A DNA stretch of 20,211 nt from an uncultured bacterium (GTDB lineage: Bacteria > CAIJMQ01). This document shows, in pieces, positions 8,484-14,455 of this stretch. The translations under genes were made by a program, and so were the position numbers. Numbering within the stretch: position 1 is the stretch's first letter; each line of letters begins with the position of its first letter. The stretch covers positions 1 through 20,211 of the forward strand of contig CAIJMQ010000103.1 of the NCBI GenBank assembly GCA_903821905.1, read 5' to 3'. Below the pieces are notes generated by a model, which made no database searches, was not told the DNA's origin, and saw only the letters and a list, made by a program, of their open reading frames with translations.

Positions 8484-9054
8484 CTTTAACCTCCTCGTAT
8501 GCTCTCTTAATTGCCTTAAGATTACCTTCTATAAGTTCGGGCTTTGTCCTGAATTTCTTTTCTAATTTTTTCTTTGTATCATCAAGGACTTTTTCTATAT
8601 CCAAGAGCTTGCTTACCTTAATTAATGCCCCCAACATGGGAGTGTTTGGAATTTCTCTCCCCAGCGTGCTTTTTGATATTCCGGAAGCATCTATCGTAAA
8701 AATTTTCTTCCCCTTTATTCCCATTTCTTTTCGTATTTGGGCAGGAGATAAGGCAGTGTTTATTATAATTACTCCGTCATCTTTAACCCCAGCTGTAGTA
8801 TCAACGGTTGCCATTAATGTTGGGTCGAGGATTACCACGATATCCGGAGAGGTTATGCCACAGTGAAGAGTAATCGGCTCATCACTTAATCGGTCAAAGG
8901 ACTGAACTGGTGCACCCATTCTTTCGGGGCCATATTCTGGGAATGCCTGTATAAATTTACCTGAACTCATTGCTGAATCGGCAAACAAAAGAGCTGCAGT
9001 TTTTGCTCCTTGTCCGCCTCTTCCATGCCAACGTATTTCAACCATATTCTTCAT
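8476..9054 (-). CDS. porG: pyruvate:ferredoxin oxidoreductase, gamma subunit
   Basis: The 192-residue gamma subunit helps bind CoA in POR-family enzymes. It begins with EIRWHGRGGQGAKTAA, the family hallmark, followed by QAFPEYGPERMGAPVQSFDRLS. The rest (DIVVILDPTL, GVIIINTAL, NTPMLGALIK) matches the family. A ribosome site AGGAAG lies about 13 bases upstream of ATG 9054. A second ATG three codons later is possible. It is separated from the ferredoxin gene by 59 bases that contain a terminator-like hairpin, so its mRNA probably comes from read-through. Confidence 0.93.
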   Translation of the reverse strand: MKNMVEIRWHGRGGQGAKTAALLFADSAMSSGKFIQAFPEYGPERMGAPVQSFDRLSDEPITLHCGITSPDIVVILDPTLMATVDTTAGVKDDGVIIINTALSPAQIRKEMGIKGKKIFTIDASGISKSTLGREIPNTPMLGALIKVSKLLDIEKVLDDTKKKLEKKFRTKPELIEGNLKAIKRAYEEVKGE

Positions 9055-9086
9055 TTTTTTTACTCTCTTCCTAAATTTTAGATAAT

Positions 9087-9119
9087 AAAAAAAGAATAGA
9101 ATATTTATTTTTTCTATTC
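9087..9119 (-). terminator. AT-rich intrinsic terminator or attenuator between ferredoxin and porG
   Basis: On the minus strand a perfect 8-bp stem GAATAGAA / TTCTATTC (9112-9119 and 9094-9101) with a 10-base loop is followed by seven T (9087-9093). The stem begins at the ferredoxin stop codon. With only two G-C pairs it should be leaky, giving more ferredoxin than POR transcript. Confidence 0.55.
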
Positions 9120-9305
9120 TTCAATAATTGTTATTGCTTCAACAGGACAATCATCCGTTGCATCTTTTGCACAGTCTTCATGTTCTGGGGGAACTTCATC
9201 CACAATTACCTGAGCAACGTCATCTGTTAACTCAAAAACTTCGGCACAGTTATCAGAGCATAATCCGCATCCTGTACAGAGTTCTTCATCAACTTTTACT
9301 TTCAT
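9114..9305 (-). CDS. small [4Fe-4S] ferredoxin
   Basis: The 63-residue acidic protein is a single-cluster ferredoxin of the Desulfovibrio gigas / Pyrococcus type. Cluster ligands are C10-x2-C13-x2-C16 and C53 in DDCPVEAI. Two more cysteines, C20 and C45, sit where those ferredoxins have a disulfide in place of the second cluster. It is the likely electron acceptor of the POR encoded directly downstream. AGGAGG lies 10 bases before the ATG. It is the first gene behind a recognisable promoter (9360-9388) and is followed by a weak terminator hairpin. Confidence 0.93.
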   Translation of the reverse strand: MKVKVDEELCTGCGLCSDNCAEVFELTDDVAQVIVDEVPPEHEDCAKDATDDCPVEAITIIEE

Positions 9306-9327
9306 CTTTATTTTCCTCCTTTTTGCT

Positions 9328-9342
9328 CCGACGTAACATCGG
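9328..9342 (-). promoter_or_regulatory. small hairpin in the ferredoxin mRNA leader
   Basis: On the minus strand CCGATG-TTA-CGTCGG forms a 6-bp stem (one G-T pair) with a 3-base loop, between the predicted transcription start (near 9353) and the ribosome site (9315-9320). It may only stabilise the 5' end. It does not resemble a riboswitch that I know. Confidence 0.3.
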
Positions 9343-9359
9343 TGTTCAAAATTTTAGAG

Positions 9360-9388
9360 AATTTAACAGATAGAATTCTACAAGTCAA
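9360..9388 (-). promoter_or_regulatory. putative sigma-70-type promoter for ferredoxin-por operon
   Basis: On the minus strand there is TTGACT (9383-9388), a 17-base spacer and TAAATT (9360-9365). The predicted start is near 9353, giving a leader of about 48 bases. It lies just downstream of the trpS terminator-like hairpin, so the ferredoxin-por-GH3-tkt array would be its own transcription unit. Confidence 0.5.
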
Positions 9389-9406
9389 GCCCTATAATAA
9401 AATTGA

Positions 9407-9429
9407 TAATCGGAACATAGTTCCGATTA
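9407..9429 (-). terminator. hairpin at the 3' end of trpS, probable weak terminator
   Basis: A perfect 9-bp inverted repeat TAATCGGAA / TTCCGATTA with a 5-base loop overlaps the trpS stop codon. The following minus-strand bases are T-rich but interrupted (TCAATTTTATT), so termination may be incomplete. On the plus strand an A-rich stretch follows, which does not suit a terminator. Confidence 0.45.
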
Positions 9430-10425
9430 AAAATAATCCAGTCCCATTGTCTTCTTAACAAGACACAACGTTTTCTCGGCCTCTTCTTTGGTTTTTTTAG
9501 TTCCTTCGGCTAATATGTCTTCCACAAGACCTTTATTTTTTTCTAATTTGTTTCTCTTTTCCCTTATGGGGTCCAAAAATCCATTTAAAGCTTTGTTTAA
9601 TTTATCTTTAACCTCTACATCGCCAACAGTGCCTTTCTTGTATCTTGCTTTTAGTTCCTCGACTTCCCCTTTATTTTTATTAAAGGCATCGTGATAAATA
9701 AATACGGGGTTTCCTTCTATATGGCCCGGGTCCGTTGGATGTATTCTTGTAGGGTCGGTATACATCTTCATAACTTTGCTTTTGACGGTCTCCGGCGAAT
9801 CGGAAAGGTATATACAATTATCCAAGGATTTACTCATTTTTGCTTTACCATCTGTTCCGACCAAGGTGGCAACTTCACCTATCAAAGCTTCTGTCTCAGG
9901 AAAAACTTCTCCATACAGGCCGTTAAATCTTCTGGCTATCTCTCTTGTCACTTCCACATGTGATTCCTGGTCTTTGCCTACAGGTACAAGATTTGCCCGT
10001 ACAATAAGAATATCTGCGGCTTGTAGCACGGGGTAACCCAACAGCCCGTAAGATGGGCTTTCTATCTTTAAGTCTCTTATCATTTCTTTTAAGGAGGGGA
10101 CTCTTTCTAATCTTGAGATACTTGTCAACATGGAGAAAATCAATGCCAGTTCCGAAATCTCTGGAATCTTTGACTGTATAAAAATCGTAGATCTTTTAGG
10201 GTCTATACCCACCGAAAGATAATCAAGTACCAAATTCTTAATATTTTGGGAAACTTCACTTATGCTTTTAGAATCGGATTTTGTGGTGAGTGTGTGTAAA
10301 TCGGCGACTATAAAGAAACATTCGTATTCATCCTGTAGTTTCACTCTGTTTTTTAAACTGCCTACATAATGCCCCAAATGTAGTTTTCCCGTAGGACGAT
10401 CGCCTGTCAATATTCTTTTTCGCAA
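9427..10425 (-). CDS. trpS: tryptophanyl-tRNA synthetase
   Basis: The 332-residue class Ic synthetase charges tRNA-Trp. The ATP-binding signature [12 protein letters not shown] (11-22, HLGH form of HIGH) and KMSKS (196-200) are both intact. [10 protein letters not shown] (131-140) and [22 protein letters not shown] (148-169) are typical TrpRS segments. The length is normal. The start is TTG at 10425; it is set by AAGGAG 8 bases upstream and by the family N-terminus (the motif [12 protein letters not shown] begins at residue 8). It is transcribed divergently from the GspF-like gene. Confidence 0.96.
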   Translation of the reverse strand: MRKRILTGDRPTGKLHLGHYVGSLKNRVKLQDEYECFFIVADLHTLTTKSDSKSISEVSQNIKNLVLDYLSVGIDPKRSTIFIQSKIPEISELALIFSMLTSISRLERVPSLKEMIRDLKIESPSYGLLGYPVLQAADILIVRANLVPVGKDQESHVEVTREIARRFNGLYGEVFPETEALIGEVATLVGTDGKAKMSKSLDNCIYLSDSPETVKSKVMKMYTDPTRIHPTDPGHIEGNPVFIYHDAFNKNKGEVEELKARYKKGTVGDVEVKDKLNKALNGFLDPIREKRNKLEKNKGLVEDILAEGTKKTKEEAEKTLCLVKKTMGLDYF

Positions 10426-10449
10426 TTTATTTTCTCCTTAAGGACTTGG

Positions 10450-10478
10450 ATTATATCAATATGTTCTCTTTTTGCAAA
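10450..10478 (-). promoter_or_regulatory. putative trpS promoter
   Basis: On the minus strand there is TTTGCA (10473-10478), a 17-base spacer and TATAAT (10450-10455). The -35 hexamer matches TTGACA at four of six positions. It shares the palindrome TTTGCAAA with the opposing promoter. Confidence 0.5.
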
Positions 10479-10501
10479 TATATCACATAGTAATCTATAA
10501 T
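10472..10501 (+). promoter_or_regulatory. putative promoter of the GspF-like gene, near-leaderless
   Basis: On the plus strand there is TTGCAA (10472-10477), an 18-base spacer and a perfect TATAAT (10496-10501). The predicted start is near 10508, about 9 bases before the ATG at 10517, where no ribosome site is visible. Its -35 box overlaps that of trpS on the other strand. Confidence 0.45.
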
Positions 10502-10516
10502 GAATACTAAATACAA

Positions 10517-11503
10517 ATGATAACCCAAAAGCGATTAGCCAATTTTTACCATCAATTCGCCACACTGATTAATGCCGGCGTAAGTATAACTCCAGCATTA
10601 CGGTCTTTGTGGGAATCCACCGGACATATACAATTTAAAAATATAATCTATGGTCTTCGCTCAGAAATTGAAAAAGGTGGAAGTCTTACCGAAGCGATGA
10701 AGCTTTATCCTCATGTTTTTTCTACATTGCAACTAAGCATAATAGAAATAGGAGAAAAAACAGGTAAATTAGGTGAATGTTTAGCAAGGATTGGAGACAA
10801 TCTTGACCGCAACTACAAAATTCAGACAAAATTGATAACAGGTTTTTTATATCCTGTTTTTCTAATTCACGCCGCAATTTTTCTTCCTGCAGTTCCCACG
10901 CTTTTTTTGGGAAGTTTGAGCGCTTTCTTAAGAACAATAGCAATGGGCATAATTCCATTATATGGTTTGGCATTGTTAGTCCTGCTGATAGTAAAATTTT
11001 CTAATAGGAATTATGGACTAAAAAGATTTTTCCAGTATACTTTTGGCTATGTGCCTATAATAGGTCCGTTGATAAAAAGGCTTGCTATAGCTCGTTTTAT
11101 GTGGAACTTAAGCGCACTCCATAGTGCTGGGGAGAATATGGTAAGGGCTGTGACTCTATCGGCACAGGGTTGCGGCAGTATCCCCACTTCAAATGCCATT
11201 TTCCAAGTTCTTCCCGATATAGAGCGGGGCGGGAGTTTAACGTCGGCATTTAAGAAAGTAAGATTTTTCCCGAGCATGGTGATTGAGATGTTATCCGCAG
11301 GTGAACAGAGCGGCAAAATTGATGAAATGCTGAACAAGATAGCAGAATACTATGAAGAGGAAAGCGATGCTGTAGTAAAAAGGATTACCATTATGCTGCC
11401 CGTTTTGGTATATCTTGCAGTGGCGTTCTATATTGGTTATATAGTTATACATTTTTATCTGGGATATTTAGGTCAGATTGATAACCTCTTTCAAGGTATG
11501 TAG
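10517..11503 (+). CDS. type II secretion / type IV pilus inner-membrane protein, GspF/PilC family
   Basis: The 328-residue protein has the two repeated T2SSF domains of GspF/PilC platform proteins. The first is at about 8-125 (FATLINAGVSITPALRSL, with the GGSLTEAM and IGEKTGKLGE signatures). The second is at about 185-318 (LSALHSAGENMVRAV, GGSLTSAFKK, LSAGEQSGKIDEML). Membrane segments are seen near 108-165 and 295-320. It is shorter than typical GspF (about 400), mainly at the N-terminus. Such proteins normally sit beside a GspE/PilB ATPase and pseudopilins; none is present here. No ribosome site precedes the ATG, which fits a near-leaderless mRNA. It could serve a pilus or secretion machine encoded elsewhere. 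Confidence 0.88.
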   Translation: MITQKRLANFYHQFATLINAGVSITPALRSLWESTGHIQFKNIIYGLRSEIEKGGSLTEAMKLYPHVFSTLQLSIIEIGEKTGKLGECLARIGDNLDRNYKIQTKLITGFLYPVFLIHAAIFLPAVPTLFLGSLSAFLRTIAMGIIPLYGLALLVLLIVKFSNRNYGLKRFFQYTFGYVPIIGPLIKRLAIARFMWNLSALHSAGENMVRAVTLSAQGCGSIPTSNAIFQVLPDIERGGSLTSAFKKVRFFPSMVIEMLSAGEQSGKIDEMLNKIAEYYEEESDAVVKRITIMLPVLVYLAVAFYIGYIVIHFYLGYLGQIDNLFQGM

Positions 11504-11512
11504 GGTATGAGG

Positions 11513-11541
11513 TTGACATGTGCTTTAAGAGAAATTAAAAT
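11513..11541 (+). promoter_or_regulatory. near-consensus promoter for tsaB-malic enzyme-PAC2 operon
   Basis: TTGACA (11513-11518), a 17-base spacer and TAAAAT (11536-11541) give eleven of twelve consensus positions. The predicted start is near 11548. It separates this operon from the GspF-like gene, which ends at 11503. Confidence 0.65.
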
Positions 11542-11547
11542 TCGCTC

Positions 11548-11577
11548 GCCTCGTTAGAAAGTTATTTCTAAACGGGC
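11548..11577 (+). promoter_or_regulatory. 5'-terminal hairpin in the tsaB leader
   Basis: Arms 11548-11560 and 11565-11577 pair over about 12 bp (GCC/GGC, CGTT/AACG, AGAAA/TTTCT, one bulge each side) with a 4-base loop. The stem begins at the predicted transcription start, a position that often protects mRNA. No T-run follows, so it is not a normal terminator. No ribosome site lies between it and the ATG at 11594. Confidence 0.45.
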
Positions 11578-11593
11578 AACCATAAAATTTAAA

Positions 11594-12280
11594 ATGAAGA
11601 TTTTAGGAATTCAGACATCTACTTTAATATGGAGTATTGCTCTTGTGGACGGAGAAAAGATTCTCGGTGAGTACACTTTTGATTCATATGAGCACCTCTC
11701 TAAAATATTAGTCCCGGCTATTGATGAGCTTGGTAAAAAGACTGGTCTTAAGAAAGAGGAATTGGACGGGATAGCCGTTGCAAAAGGTCCCGGTTTATTC
11801 ACAGGCGGGCGAATGGGCATATCTGTTGCAAAAGGTTTATCTATGGGTTTGGACATTCCAGTAGTTGGCATATCAACGTTAGAAGCACTTGCTGTTAATC
11901 TTTCTTATACTTCTTATCCAATCTGCCCTATAATTCCATCGCGTGGTCAAGATATTTATACGGCGATATATGAAGTTTCGGCAAAAGGTCTTAAAAAAAT
12001 AGAAAAAGAATCCGTCTTTAATGTGGAGGATTGGCTTAAAACAATACACAAACCAACGCTATTTGTCGGAGATGGTGCTGTTAAGTATAAAGATACAATA
12101 AAGAAAAGATTAGGCAAGTCAGCCCTTTTTGTTCCGACGTCTTTAAACTATCTTAGAGCTTCAGATATTGCTTTTCAGTCAATAGGAAAAATGAAAAAGG
12201 CGAGCAAGTTGTCATATCTAAACTTGAAAGCAGAATATTTAAGACCCGCCGTAGAAATTACAAAAAAGAAAAGGAAATAA
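11594..12280 (+). CDS. tsaB: tRNA threonylcarbamoyladenosine (t6A) biosynthesis protein TsaB
   Basis: The 228-residue protein is an ASKHA-fold partner of TsaD in making t6A at position 37 of ANN-decoding tRNAs. It begins ILGIQTSTLIWSIALV, has the signature AKGPGLFTGGRMGISVAKGL (63-82, GPGSFTGLRIG in the family), and ends with the LKAEYLRP motif. The length is typical of TsaB and much shorter than TsaD. No Shine-Dalgarno is seen before the ATG; a stable 5' hairpin lies upstream. The malic enzyme gene begins only 2 bases after the stop. TsaD and TsaE are not in the window. Confidence 0.93.
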   Translation: MKILGIQTSTLIWSIALVDGEKILGEYTFDSYEHLSKILVPAIDELGKKTGLKKEELDGIAVAKGPGLFTGGRMGISVAKGLSMGLDIPVVGISTLEALAVNLSYTSYPICPIIPSRGQDIYTAIYEVSAKGLKKIEKESVFNVEDWLKTIHKPTLFVGDGAVKYKDTIKKRLGKSALFVPTSLNYLRASDIAFQSIGKMKKASKLSYLNLKAEYLRPAVEITKKKRK

Positions 12281-12282
12281 TA

Positions 12283-13470
12283 ATGAAAAATGACGTATAT
12301 TCGCAGTCCATTAAATTGCATAAGAAACTGAAAGGGAAACTGGAGATAATCTCAAAAGTACCTCTTAAAACAAAAAAAGATTTGTCTCTTTTATACACGC
12401 CCGGAGTGGCGCAACCTTCCAAAGATATTGCAAAAGATAAAGACAAAGCATATATGTATACAGGCAGAGGAAATCTTGTAGCTGTAGTATCTGACGGCTC
12501 TGCAGTATTGGGACTGGGCAATATCGGCCCGGAAGGCGCTATGCCCGTAATGGAAGGTAAATGTTTACTTTTTAAAGAATTAGCCGGAGTGGATGCATTC
12601 CCTATATGTTTAGACACGCAGGATGTCGATGAAATATGCGCCTGCGTAAAACATCTTGAGCCGACATTCGGCGGGATAAACCTTGAAGATATTTCCTCGC
12701 CTCGCTGTTTCTTGGTTGAGGAAAAATTAAAAAAGATACTTAGCATTCCCGTATTCCACGACGACCAGCACGGCACTGCTGTTGTAGTATTAGCCGCGCT
12801 TATTAACGCGTTGAAACTAACAGAAAGAAAACTCTCGCAAATTAAAGCTGTTATCAACGGCACCGGTGCCGCAGGCGTAGCAATAGCCAAACTTCTATTA
12901 AGCACAGGAGTCAAAGATATTCTGATGTGCGATACCAGCGGAATTATTTATCATGGACGCAAAGACAATATGAATTTCATAAAAAAAGAAATGGCATTAA
13001 TTACCAACAAGAAAGGTTTGAAAGGTAGTTTAAAAGATGCTCTTGTTTCAAGTAATATGTTCATCGGTGTATCAGCGCCTAATTGTGTTACCAAGGAAAT
13101 GGTTAAGACAATGGAAAAAGACCCGATAATATTTGCCATGTCTAATCCTATTCCTGAAATAATGCCCGATGAAGCAAAAAAAGCAGGTGCAAGAATAATA
13201 GGCACAGGCAGGTCGGATTTCCCGAATCAGATAAACAATGTATTGGGCTTCCCAGGTATTTTCAAAGGGGCTTTTTCTGTAAGAGCCAGCTGCATAAACG
13301 AACCAATGAAACTTGCAGCTTCATATGCAATAGCTTCACTTGTACCCGAGAGTAAATTAAGAGAAGATTACTTTATTCCTTCACCTCTTGATAGAAAAGT
13401 CGCATTAAAAGTTGCGGAAGAAGTAGCAAAAGCGGCAATAAAATCCAAAGTTGCCAGGATAAATAAATGA
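12283..13470 (+). CDS. maeB-like: NAD(P)-dependent malic enzyme (malate to pyruvate, oxaloacetate-decarboxylating)
   Basis: The 395-residue short-form malic enzyme converts malate to pyruvate and CO2 with reduction of NAD(P). It shows LYTPGVAQP with the catalytic Tyr38, Lys93 in MEGKCLLFK, metal ligands Glu135-Asp136 (GINLEDISSPRC) and Asp160/Asp161 (VFHDDQHGTA). The Rossmann loop is GTGAAGVA (193-200), and AMSNPIPEI and NQINNVLGFPGIFKGA follow. It lacks the phosphotransacetylase-like tail of long MaeB. AAGGAA lies upstream of the ATG. Its stop overlaps the PAC2 start (ATGA), so the two are translationally coupled. Its product feeds the pyruvate:ferredoxin oxidoreductase encoded elsewhere in the window. 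Confidence 0.94.
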   Translation: MKNDVYSQSIKLHKKLKGKLEIISKVPLKTKKDLSLLYTPGVAQPSKDIAKDKDKAYMYTGRGNLVAVVSDGSAVLGLGNIGPEGAMPVMEGKCLLFKELAGVDAFPICLDTQDVDEICACVKHLEPTFGGINLEDISSPRCFLVEEKLKKILSIPVFHDDQHGTAVVVLAALINALKLTERKLSQIKAVINGTGAAGVAIAKLLLSTGVKDILMCDTSGIIYHGRKDNMNFIKKEMALITNKKGLKGSLKDALVSSNMFIGVSAPNCVTKEMVKTMEKDPIIFAMSNPIPEIMPDEAKKAGARIIGTGRSDFPNQINNVLGFPGIFKGAFSVRASCINEPMKLAASYAIASLVPESKLREDYFIPSPLDRKVALKVAEEVAKAAIKSKVARINK

Positions 13471-14447
13471 TAAAAATCTATTCAAAACCGAAAGTCAAAA
13501 AACCGATATTAATCGCCGCTTGGCCCGGAATGGGCGGAGTTGCTTTCAAGACCGCTTCATATCTTATGCAAAAACTACCTATGAAAGAATTTGCCGAAAT
13601 CCCTTCACCTCAATATGTTCCTCCTACGGCAATAACAGCAAAGAACAATATAATCCAGTCGCCTTATTTCCCAAAGAACAAGTTCTATTATTACAGTTCC
13701 CCAAATTCTTCAAATGATATAGTCATATTCTTAGGCGAAGCCCAGCCGTCATCTTCCAAACAATATGAGCTTGCTCAGGAAATCGTAAAATTTGCAAAGA
13801 AACTTAATGTAAAACTAATCTATACCATGGCGGGAATGCTTCTTTATGAAGACAAGCAGGACAAGTTAAAAGTATGGAGCGTTGCCACGGATTCCAAGAT
13901 TATCGATAAATTAAAATCATACGAAATCAAACCAAAGAAAGAAGCATACATAAGCGGATTAAACGGTCTGCTTCTTGGTGTGGCAAAAGAAGCGGGAATC
14001 TCCGGCGCGTGCCTTCTTGCAGAACTGCCTTTCTATGCAATACAGCTCGAATATATTCCGTCCTGTCTTGTTACTCTTGAAGTTTTAGTAAAGATGTTGA
14101 ATCTCAAAATTAATATGAAAGAAATGGAATTATCAGCTGTTGATTGCAAAAAACAAATACAAAGCTTGATAGAACATATAAGAGAATCCATGCTGGTAGA
14201 AGACCCGGAAGAACAACAAGGTGAACTTGAACCGGAAGAAGAGGACCTTTCTAAAAAACTTGAAAAAGAATTAGGTATAAGTTCCGAAATCCCGGTTGAG
14301 GTCAGAAACAGAATAGACAAACTCTTCGACACCGCCAAAAAAGACACAACAAAAGCATTAGAACTAAAAGCACTTCTGGATAAATGGGAACTATTCAAAT
14401 ACTACGAAGATAGATTTTTAGATTTATTCAAGAAAGAAAATCAGTAA
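13467..14447 (+). CDS. PAC2-family (proteasome assembly chaperone-like) protein
   Basis: The 326-residue protein is of the PAC2 family. Seen are ILIAAWPGMGGVAFKTASYL (14-33), DIVIFLGEAQPSS (84-96), LIYTMAGMLL (117-126), then ISGLNGLLLGVAKEAGISGACLLAELPFYA (162-191) and a stretch up to about 210 resembling the family. Family members occur in archaea and actinobacteria, where some assist proteasome or ATP-independent substrate handling. A role here is unknown. After the core come an acidic linker (about 245-260) and a charged helical tail ending KKENQ; there is no C-terminal HbYX motif. The ATG overlaps the malic enzyme stop by 4 bases and has AGGA upstream. A diverged relic of its 3' end lies at 18014-18085. 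Confidence 0.88.
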   Translation: MIKIYSKPKVKKPILIAAWPGMGGVAFKTASYLMQKLPMKEFAEIPSPQYVPPTAITAKNNIIQSPYFPKNKFYYYSSPNSSNDIVIFLGEAQPSSSKQYELAQEIVKFAKKLNVKLIYTMAGMLLYEDKQDKLKVWSVATDSKIIDKLKSYEIKPKKEAYISGLNGLLLGVAKEAGISGACLLAELPFYAIQLEYIPSCLVTLEVLVKMLNLKINMKEMELSAVDCKKQIQSLIEHIRESMLVEDPEEQQGELEPEEEDLSKKLEKELGISSEIPVEVRNRIDKLFDTAKKDTTKALELKALLDKWELFKYYEDRFLDLFKKENQ

Positions 14448-14455
14448 AAACTCAC

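Noticed and set aside
8312-8866. A 184-codon plus-strand open frame
   Set aside because: It is antisense to porG and porD, both with complete family motifs; the hydrophobic, serine-rich product is typical of an antisense reading.
10500-10520. Six-codon upstream frame overlapping the GspF start (ATGA)
   Set aside because: Its ATG overlaps the -10 box and lies upstream of the predicted transcription start, so it would not be in the mRNA.
11507-11557. A 16-codon frame after the GspF-like gene
   Set aside because: It overlaps the tsaB promoter and hairpin, has no recognisable sequence, and is within chance expectation.
11548-11577. Hairpin as a terminator for the GspF-like gene
   Set aside because: No T-run follows, and it lies downstream of a near-consensus promoter, so a 5' leader element fits better.
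12258-12914. A 218-codon minus-strand open frame
   Set aside because: It is fully antisense to malic enzyme and the end of tsaB, with no start signal or known domain.
14448-14455. Bidirectional terminator between the convergent PAC2 and TPR-barrel genes
   Set aside because: Only 8 bases separate the stops and no hairpin is seen; any terminator must lie inside the genes.
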